From Armillaria gallica (taxonomy: Eukaryota; Basidiomycota; Agaricomycetes; Agaricales; Physalacriaceae): a DNA stretch of 64,000 nucleotides. The DNA lies in the NCBI GenBank assembly GCA_037576215.1, contig JBANDB010000005.1, positions 4,092,001 to 4,156,000 of the forward strand. Reading direction: 5' to 3'. Positions within the stretch are counted from its first letter, which is position 1; each line of letters begins with the position of its first letter. The translations under genes and the position numbers were made by a program. The notes under the pieces are model-generated. The model was not told the DNA's origin. It worked only from the letters and a program-made list of their open reading frames with translations, and made no database searches. This document shows positions 56,107 to 64,000 of the stretch, piece by piece.

Positions 56107-58850
56107 GCATTGACTCGGGAGTTGACTCGGTCTGATTGTCCTTGTCCTTGTCCTAGGGTATGGCTCTCAGATATGGTCCACCTTGAAGGTGATTCAGGTT
56201 GCTCTTGGATCCTGACAGGGAGAATGTGGAAGGGTTCATTGTCAGCAGGATTCGGGATTAGGTGAATTCCCTTTCAGTACAGCAAAAATATCTGTACTGC
56301 TGTTGTAGTTCGATGGGGTCAAGCACGAATGCTATAGATTTATCAAACTAGTTCCAAGTGTTGAGTGATTGGGGATAGTGTGTGGGGAGAATGGGCACCA
56401 GTACCCCGCAGACTGATATATCAATGACTGCTGTATACCGTAAACCATGATATATCAATCACCTAGTTCTACCGTGAGTATTTGATATATCACCTGCACT
56501 CACTGATCAAAAGCATTGATTTCACATGGGCTGATCAATTCCAGCTCGCTCACTGTCTGCCACAATGAGCTCCCGGTGTTCTGCGCCTTGGGAGAACCAA
56601 CGGTTGCTGACAGGGTCCAAAAGCAACTGCAAAATCATGCTAGGGATCTCAGATTTGTTTGAAAACAGTTGCTGCTCAAATTGGTACTTCAGGTACATAT
56701 TGTGCCTTTTCTTCATTTTCAATATCTATGTCACAACTCATTTGTGCATCTACACTGCTTCTGATTAAATCAGTGCCGAAATTTCACTTGACACAGGCTA
56801 TAATTGTTCAAATCACTCAGCTGAAAAAGAACACTGGTTGCTTTGTCGTTTCCAAGGCCTTTGCATTGTCAGACTCACTAAGTGCCAATGTTCTCCTATG
56901 TACTAGCACTATTTATTGTTGAGGATAGCTCAATCTCAGCTGTTCAAATAGCAGCCTGCCATTTACCCTCTTGCCCACATTGAGATGACCTGCTGATCCA
57001 CTCTGAGGTCGGGAAGTGTCATATTGAGGGTGCGCTTGACATGAATCATTTCAGCTGTGACAGAATTGTCTTCCTCTTGCCACCTGCATGCATGGGTCAT
57101 CGTGACCTGATTCTCAGGCAAACAAAATGTGAAGTTTGAATGACCTAAAAGAATATTGATGTACATTTTTTGACACAGGCTCTAGGCATGAAGATGGATC
57201 GTCGTATTGATGGAATCAATGCCAGTCTCTCCAGCACCTGATAGCTTTTCCCAAGGAAATAGTGATGACCTTGGCTTGTCCCTGGCTGGTGATTTCTGTG
57301 TTGTCAACAGACTGTGTCTCCATCTGCTGACAAAAGTCCCCAGTCAACAATTCACTTTAGTTTCAAGTTTGTATTAACTAAAATGTGGTTGCTAAAGGAA
57401 ATGTTGGTAAAATTGGCCAAGTTGCATAAGGTTTATGGTGCGTATATTGTCTGTGTTGCATTCAGTGGCTCTCTCATTATTCTTGAATAGGTCCTTTTGT
57501 CCATTATTGACCCAACTCCATACATTGCTTCTTCAACCCATCAGGACTTTCAACTGAGCCTTGGTCTTCAGTAAATACTTAGCATACAATACATATCAGA
57601 GATGAGCCTACCACAGGAACTATTATCATACAATTGTAAATTCTACTTCACAGAGGCCTCCTTTGGATTTACAGATCATCAGAAGCACAAGGCACATCGC
57701 AATGAATACCAGATCCAGAACATACTATGATCTCCCTTGGAAATCCCCACCTCATTGTCCCGGCTCTGCTACATATTCTAGAATCTACACCTATGTGTAT
57801 CCTCTAGCAAATCTCAGTTCTGAATGATGCAATAGAGGCTCATTAAGCATACATAAAGCATGTGTCATATTTACCTTCATATGGTATCCAATCGTTGTGT
57901 CAAGGATCATTGTTGCATAAGTGTATTTGGAATGGATTTGCTAATTTTTGGTCCTTTGTCTGATGAAAATTAATTCCCTCACCTGGCGCCTTCATAGGCT
58001 CATAGAAATATGCTCAATGATAATAAATAATCAATATTGTATCAGAAGTATATGTCAAGACCATGGCAGTGTCTTTCTACAGCATGTATTAGAGTAAAAA
58101 GGTCATTAGGTTGGAGGTACTATATAGAAGGCATGCATTTGTCATTAACATGAGAAATACTGGCCTGGTAGAACTATAGTAGACGACTTTGGGTCACTAA
58201 TATCTGTATAAAATGTTTACACTAGCTACAATGTCTATCCACAGTTGCCAATATTGTTCTCAGAAGACTTCCTCACTCGGTGGAATGCTTTGCAGCTGGA
58301 TTACCACCGACCTGGCCCATATTTTTGCTTTCTACCAGTAATATTCCTTCTGTCTGTAATGTATATAATGCATTCCTTCCTATGTAAAATTTGGTCTGGG
58401 AGCGGAAACAGAAAAATGGTGATACAGCAAAGAAAACATAGGCACATTGAAAACATCAGAATGTGACGAGTTCTGCTACTATAATTGTATTCGGCATCAT
58501 CAGTTTGATGATTGTGGATCTATAGGGGAAGTCTAGAGCAAAGATGTTTGGTAGAAGACGCTCAGTGATCAGTTTTGATCTCAGAAGTGGTGGTATTTAT
58601 AAGCAGATGGCAGGACAGGCCCACTGTGTTTTTAGAACAAATTGAAAGGAGGCGCACAGTTGGGAGGGCTCATCTTCAGACAAGGGTGGAGAACCAGGAT
58701 TTGAGTGGTGGAGGCAGCATGGGATACCCATGTGCAGTTGATATATCAACCCATTGACTGTAGGACCAGTGCATTGATATATCATTTGGTTAGATGCCCT
58801 TGGAATGGGGATAATAGTATGCTTGGTGAGATGTGTTTTATGAGAATGAC
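56107..58850. other. unassigned region with TGATATATCA motifs near both ends
   Basis: No gene could be supported. Frames are short and AT-rich (the longest is 87 codons at 56,659-56,922). The 10-bp palindrome tgatatatca occurs at 56,414, 56,448, 56,483, 58,739 and 58,775, clustered at the two ends of a 2.4-kb stretch, which may mark subterminal repeats of an old element. Confidence 0.35.
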
Positions 58851-59205
58851 GTGGGTGTGTTCAGAAATGGTAATGTTAGTAATAGTTGAGAATGGTAATG
58901 CAGGTTTGTGGATGGAATGGTAATTTGACATGTAATTGGTGTCAAGAATGGTAATATTGGAGTGGTTGAGAATGGTAATACTGGGAATGGAAATGTCGCT
59001 GGTATTCGAGAATGATAATGTTGTGGGTAATCGAGAATGGTAATATCATGGGTTGGTATCGGGAATGGTAATATCGTTGGTTGGAGTCGAGAGTGGTATT
59101 ATTGCTGGTTGGTAATGGCAATGGCAATATCGCTGGTTGGTGTCAGGAATGGTAATATTGCTGGGATTTGAGAATGATAATATTGCTGGTATCTGAGAAT
59201 GGGTT
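58851..59205. repeat. degenerate minisatellite, core gagaatggtaatatcgctgg
   Basis: About ten imperfect copies of a 25-32 bp unit built around gagaatggtaatat, followed by variable g/t-rich linkers such as ggttggtgtc. Copies become less regular at both edges. The translated minus-strand frame is only a consequence of the repeat. Confidence 0.75.
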
Positions 59206-60585
59206 TGTTAAGTTCTTGTAATCTTGTGGCGTAATCTGTGGGGTAATTGTCTCTGAATTTTTCTACTCCTACTTTCACATATTTATATTATTCTACTGTT
59301 TGTATCTAGGTTTGTGCAATCCAGTGGTTGGCTGTGTTAGACCAGTGCCTATGTCACTGGTTTTATGCAGTGCATACTGACTTTAGCCTGTGTTCACACT
59401 GGTACCTTCCAGTGTGAGTACTGGCTTGATCCTATGCTCTACACTTCTATTCCTTCTGCATTCCTTCCTTCTTTACTAATATTCCCTTGTTAAGTCTGGC
59501 TTTAGCCTGACATCATCAATGACAGCAATGAGGGAATAATGGGAAGAGATGGAAAACTGTGAATGGACCTGAGTCAATATCAACAAACAAACATGTGAGT
59601 AATCAATTGCGGATTGTGTGCTTTCACCGTTTTGGACTGTTCCACATGAAACTCGAGCTTCGTAAGTCTGACTTCCTCTCTCTGGGATACCCCACTTTTG
59701 TCCTCTGGGAATGATAATCATAGCTTTTACAAGCATGTCAGCTACAGGAATTACAAAGAGCTTAGTTCAGTATGTCCTGGCAGTGTCAATGAGTATCAAG
59801 CTCTGGTCAACAAAATCTTCAGGAAGATGTGCCAGTGCCATTGTGCCTTTAAGTATCCTCCTAGGACATAAGTGCAGTATAACATGGGTGGACCAATAAT
59901 GTTTATCAATTATGACTTCCACCTATCCATTCCTTGAGGGTGCTAATGAGTGTGAGATGCTTATTCAAACTGTACAATGACTTAGGAGTCAGGAGAGATA
60001 CTTATGCATATGTCACAACTTCAACTTAATTCTTCTGATACAATATAATCTGCTTGTAAGACAGTACATATATCATAATCTGAAATGAGGATAATGACCC
60101 TTATTGTAAGATCATATAACACCTTACATGTAGCTGTCACCCTGATGACCAATTGCAATCTATGTAATGAAATATTACTTTTTCCTGGATTTAGCGATGT
60201 CAGGAATGCATTTCAAGGCCTACTGTACATGCGTGAACAGTAGAAACCATAATGCGTAATGCAGGGGTCATTGCTTTGCTTATTTTGCCTTATGTAACAC
60301 ATAACGGCAACTTTGTTTCCAAATTTTTTTGTTACATGTTGAAATTTTCAAAAATCAGTATATTATCTATGAAAATTTTGTGGTGAACTTTCAAGTGCAC
60401 CTTGATCCTTCTAGAGAATTGGAGATATCCCTTGTGAACAATAATGAAAGCCATGTGAGTGATATTTTTCCCGATGCATGGTTGCTTATTTTAGCAACAG
60501 TAACGCATAACCACGGTAATGTTTCCAAGTTTCTTTGGTTTCCTAATGTAACACTCATTTCTAGGTTTCTACCATACATGCATGT
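59206..60585. other. unassigned AT-rich spacer
   Basis: Frames are at most 121 codons (60,329-60,694, plus), without motifs and overlapping the LTR start. No structure seen. Confidence 0.3.
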
Positions 60586-60961
60586 TGTTACGATTTTTCC
60601 ACTTTTTCCCTTATCTCATCTTATCTCGGCACCTCGGCAGACCACACGACGACCAAACGACTCCAGCATGGCTGCTCAGCTGTCTGGAAACTGACAGACT
60701 TCTTGACAGTTGTCGCACAACAACCGCATGAACCGTTTATATATAGAACTGAACGAACAGTATATAAGTAGCATAGCTCTCAGCCATGTACCCTAGCTTT
60801 GAGCTAAGTTAATACATACCGGACTTACTCTCAACTTCTTGCTACACGTTAACCGCTTGCACTCACGGTCTGTGAGTATTGCTGCTCCCTTAGGCTCAAC
60901 CTGAAGTGTGAGGTTGTCTAAGGCTTGTGCTTACTTGTTCCACCCAAGTCTGGGCATAACA
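60586..60961 (+). repeat. 5' LTR, family C, copy 2 (376 bp)
   Basis: Starts TGTTACG and ends CATAACA; the terminal five bases form an inverted repeat (TGTTA/TAACA). A TATA box (tatataag) is at about 60,761, followed by ccctagctttgagctaa shared with 53,323-53,698. No tRNA-complementary primer site was recognised directly behind it, so the 3' boundary is probable but not proven. Confidence 0.6.
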
Positions 60962-60992
60962 GTTAGCTCAAAGCTTTCTACCCCTCTCCTGC

Positions 60993-61118
60993 ATGCCAGC
61001 TGTCCAGGAGACCATTTCCAACACGAACACCCGAATTGTAGTCACCACCATCCTCGCTGCATTCTTTAGTGCAGTGCTAATCTTTCTGCTTCTCTTACTC
61101 TGCTGTCTCGTATACTGA
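60993..61118 (+). CDS. small transmembrane peptide in the retroelement leader
   Basis: A 41-residue ORF starting MPAVQETISNTNTR, followed by one strong hydrophobic helix (about residues 15-41, containing AVLIFLLLLLCCLVY). Right after the stop TGA the frame stays open to 61,241 with TEEKDQQPELPRHYIL. The TGA may be a decayed CGA, and the peptide may once have had a soluble tail. Its role is unknown. It is plausible as a non-structural membrane peptide of fungal Gypsy elements, which often have such leader ORFs; that is from general memory and not certain. Confidence 0.45.
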   Translation: MPAVQETISNTNTRIVVTTILAAFFSAVLIFLLLLLCCLVY

Positions 61119-61416
61119 ACAGAAGAAAAAGACCAGCAACCAGAACTCCCCCGCCACTACATTCTGACACACACCTTGATCCCTGAACCCTCTCTCACCA
61201 TCCACGATACCTCCCTACACTCCTCCCCCAACGCCCACTGAAGAGGACGTCATCCTCTTTGACAACCTCCTCGAACTTCTGATAGAACTGCTCTTTGCAG
61301 TCTATCTGGAACACAGACGATGACACCCTAGACCCCGCAGAAGATAGAACCACCACAATGGCACCACCAACAGAACCCAGACTGACCGAATCTGAACAAC
61401 TCCTTGGCATAATCGC

Positions 61417-62738
61417 TGATGAGCCTCCAGGCTCTGTGCGCTCTGAAATCGCGGACACCACTTACAATTTATCGCCTATCTCCCTTACGTGGCCTTTCAC
61501 TAAACCAAACGTTGCAAGCCCGGCACAGGTAGAATCATATTAAATCTCCCACTCCACGCAAACTTTCACTCTGATATCTATGAGTCATTGTGCCTCCAGG
61601 CACATTGATTGCCAATCCTTCTGCAGTAAATTAGACACGCATCATTATTCTAGGCCTTTGCACGTGGACAGAACCATACGGTCACACGGTTTAACTACGC
61701 GTAGGCTATGCATAGCTACGGATTCTCAAGAGGCCATATGGATACGCCTTTACAGCTTAGAAATATAGTAGAGATTAGTGAGCCATTAACTGCGGCTGAG
61801 TAAGTAGTAAGTAAATTAGTAAACCTTCCATAGCTTTATTAGGCTACGCAAACTTTTAATAAGTATGCACAGTAGAGTAGCACACAGTATAGTGAACTAT
61901 GGTTACAAATAGTTCGCTACGCTCACAAATCATGTACTGCGGTTATCAAGCAAGGTAAAAGTTCGCTTACTTAGCAAATACAGTTCTGTAGTATAAAAGA
62001 AAACGGTCTGTAGATAGAAAAGGGACAGTTCTCCATAGAGGATACACACACCACACATACCACCCAATACACACGAATTAAAGTTAATATCTCTACGTTC
62101 TTAAGAGATATAACACTTTGCAAAGTTTCCCCAAACTCGCTAGCTACCAAGTGTTAAATAACTTGATTCGCGTCCTCTCGCCCAAAACACAAGCAAGGGT
62201 ATCATATAAAGACTACCTTGTTTGTCATCCTCCTGTCATAAATTCGCATACCTGAAGACTTCAAAGGGTAATCTGTAGCTAGGATTCCGAACTTTAGTCT
62301 CTAACACCAACAGCATACTGTTCCTATAAGTTAGGAATGATACTAATTCGAAGTTTCTCTAGATAAGCCAGCTCCATCTCTGCGTTTCTCTAAAGAAAGT
62401 ACGCGAGCATAGGAAAATAGATTCTACCGGAACCGTAGCCAGGATTCCAACACCACATAGTTCGCGCCGCATCTAGGTCGCCCCCGCTCAGCATACATCC
62501 ACGTTTACGCATCTTTTCCCTTCCAGGAAAGTTTGCATACATACTTTGAGCCTCTGAACAGCCTTCAGAGAATCATAATAAAGCGTAGCAATACTTCGCT
62601 ACACCCCCAGGAAGCTACAGTCAGCGCACGGAGGTGCAAGACTAGACTCGCTAGAACCTGCCTTCAGATTCTGTGTTTGGTTACACTAGCTGTTACAGGT
62701 CTTGTGTTTTCTGCCCACAGGAGTCTTTAGGTTCATCA
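61417..62738 (+). mobile_element. solo LTR, family B, copy 2
   Basis: This 1,322-bp unit has the same ends as 48,238-49,813 (TGATGAGCC start, GGTTCATCA end) and high similarity to it after removal of the MITE. The flanks are tcgc on the left and tcac on the right, a 4-bp duplication with one CpG transition. It is inserted in the leader of the retroelement, so it is younger than that element. Confidence 0.82.
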
Positions 62739-62832
62739 TCACCTACATTATCTTCCGGTTCACCATCCACCAAGCCATTGGCCTCTGGGCAGATATTGAG
62801 GAACTCCGATGACGACGAAACCATCGCAACGA

Positions 62833-62976
62833 ATGATTACAGACTTGACCCCAACCCAGACCATTAGCATCAGCATAGCAATTGCGCTTGCCACTCTCAT
62901 TTTCCTCACCGTCCTTTTAACCATCGCCTATATCGAGGAGATCCAGAATCTCCTCACCAGAACCAGGATCCTATGA
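62833..62976 (+). CDS. second small transmembrane peptide in the retroelement leader
   Basis: A 47-residue ORF: MITDLTPTQTIS, then a hydrophobic helix (IAIALATLIFLTVLLTIAYI, about residues 15-34), then a short charged tail with EEIQNLLTRTRIL. It has the same general layout as the peptide at 60,993 (Thr/Ser-rich head, one helix), which may mean duplication or alternative fragments of one leader protein. Function unknown. Confidence 0.4.
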   Translation: MITDLTPTQTISISIAIALATLIFLTVLLTIAYIEEIQNLLTRTRIL

Positions 62977-63069
62977 CCAAGGGTCCCCTGAACCGACTTC
63001 AGAACTGCCCCCTTCCCTTGACACTATGTCGACCCCTACACCCCTGAACCCAGACGAACAGTGGGCCAG

Positions 63070-64000
63070 ATGAGTCTGGCATCCGGGTGCTCAATGACAA
63101 GCAATGCTCATCAGAGGACAACCACTATTTGGGACTCCTCCTCTGATGAACACATCCCGTGAAATGCAACCTCAGGTCCCAGCAAGATACGGCGACCCGC
63201 TGAGTCCACCGCTGAGGTTGAGCAATCCATTCAGACGCCGCGGCCGATACAGCCTGCACGAAGAGGACCCACCTTCCCTGAGGGAGAGAGCGGCATCCCC
63301 TACATTGCTGAACACGACCAGGCCGCAATCGCCGCCTGGTTCAAACAGAACCTTTCTCCGTGGTTACGGGAGTGGGAGCAGCCGGTACAGCCACCCAACA
63401 ACTCTGACCTTGACTCTTGGTATGAACAGCATGCGGCTGACCGAGAATCCACTGAACTGGATGCCCCCACCAGGCTTCCAATGGGCGAGGAACTTTTGTC
63501 CCCATGACCAGAATACCCAGAACTGGCAGGTGCTCTCCCCTTCGCACCCACCAATGAGCATGACCAGATACCCTTCCCTGAACCAGGAGAGCCAGAGCTC
63601 TGGGGAGACAATGACACTGACACCGACCCCTTTGCAGACCCAGTCCGAAACCAAAGGGACAGCAATCCACTCAACCCATTCAGACCCGACTATGAGTGGC
63701 CCGAGCTCGCCAATGTCGACCGAGCAATACTGGCCTCCATGTCACCACTGCCTGGGAACTCCAACAGCAGGATTTCAATGCCTGGGCCGGCTGACCCCAC
63801 AACCAATACCCATGAGTCCATATGGACTACTACCTCACCACTGAATGAGGGGACGAACCCCTGGGGCAACGAAGCTCTGAGAGAACCTTCTATGACAGCT
63901 GGACCCCTGGCATCGTGGCCTGAATCCATGCCAACTGGGACCGGTCCGAATACCCCCCATCAGCAGGATGATGCATTGAGACAGAGGCGCGAGTGGGACC
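63070..64000 (+). pseudogene. gag-like ORF of the retroelement, with stops, incomplete
   Basis: The best frame starts at an ATG at 63,070 (MSLASGCSMTSN) and runs to the window end. It has TGA codons at about 63,160 and 63,505, both plausible C-to-T changes of CGA. Typical parts are EHDQAAIAAWFKQNLSPW, REWEQPVQPPNNSDLDSW, PEPGEPELWGDNDTDTD and NPFRPDYEWPEL. The protein is acidic, Pro/Asn-rich and without a zinc knuckle so far, as expected for the front part of a Gypsy Gag. A competing 246-codon frame (63,104-63,844) is longer but is Ser/Pro-rich in a way that looks like a shadow. Confidence 0.5.

Larger units (their letters stand above)
60586..64000 (+). mobile_element. Gypsy-type LTR retrotransposon, 5' part (runs off window)
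   Basis: This element comprises a 5' LTR, a leader with two small transmembrane-peptide ORFs and a gag-like frame in the same direction, interrupted by a family-B solo LTR. Protease, reverse transcriptase and integrase would lie to the right, outside the window. Stops in the gag-like frame at TGA codons that could derive from CGA point to decay. Assignment to Gypsy rests on the gag style and the small pre-gag peptides; no pol domain is visible. Confidence 0.55.

Noticed and set aside
53323..60961. A complete element with the two 376-bp units as paired LTRs
   Set aside because: The units are strongly diverged, the outer flanks (cgaat and gttag) do not match, and gag-like sequence starts right of the second unit.
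63104..63844. 246-codon plus-strand frame as the gag gene
   Set aside because: The longest frame, but the neighbouring frame has the Gag-like acidic, Trp/Pro-containing composition and only two stops explainable by C-to-T change; the 246-codon frame is likely its shadow.
1..64000. CRISPR arrays, rRNA genes, bacterial-type operons
   Set aside because: No regularly spaced repeats with unique spacers and no rRNA signature; introns and gene families are fungal.

Overview
The window looks like a chromosomal stretch of an agaricomycete (mushroom-forming basidiomycete). Introns are short (about 50-60 nt). Two basidiomycete-typical membrane families (DUF6533 and DUF6534) are present, and the transposons are those common in these fungi: KDZ/Zisupton-type, Gypsy LTR elements, LINE fragments and MITE-like insertions. 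All calls come from reading the sequence; no database search was run.

Bases 1 to about 40,025 hold a direct tandem array of four diverged repeat units, all reading to the right. Each unit begins with a DUF6533 multi-pass membrane gene, followed about 0.8-1.4 kb later by a DUF6534 multi-pass membrane gene with eight exons. Behind the pair, units 1 and 3 carry several kilobases of decayed sequence that includes a clear class-I (caffeoyl-CoA type) O-methyltransferase pseudogene and several unidentified conserved blocks. Unit 2 is shorter in this part and has unrelated sequence. The DUF6533 gene is open in unit 4 and in the visible part of unit 1; it is broken by one frameshift in unit 2 and one stop codon in unit 3. 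The DUF6534 gene is open in units 1 and 2; it has a frameshift in unit 3, and in unit 4 it has a stop codon and is split by an 11.3-kb insertion. Units 3 and 4 also caught small insertions: a 98-bp TIR element, a 5'-truncated LINE fragment with a 7-bp target duplication, and a 236-bp TA-flanked MITE.

From about 26 kb rightwards the sequence is AT-richer and CpG-poor, and is mostly mobile DNA and gene debris. The 28,051-39,345 insertion contains two solo LTRs of one family. At 40.5-44.6 kb a degenerate leftward gene is interrupted by a 1.56-kb near-perfect palindrome whose arms carry tRNA-like pol III promoter boxes. At 45-51.9 kb there are fragments of rightward genes, a solo LTR with a MITE nested in it, and a KDZ transposase pseudogene with its CxC2 cysteine cluster, cut by a 1.09-kb TIR element. 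At 53-60.5 kb there are two more LTRs, a minisatellite and unassigned sequence. The right end (60,586-64,000) is the 5' part of a Gypsy-type element: a 376-bp LTR, two tiny transmembrane-peptide ORFs, a nested solo LTR and a gag-like ORF running off the window.

The DUF6533 and DUF6534 genes repeat together as a module. This suggests a co-inherited pair of membrane proteins (receptor-like by topology, function unknown) undergoing birth-and-death evolution next to a transposon-rich, CpG-decayed domain.
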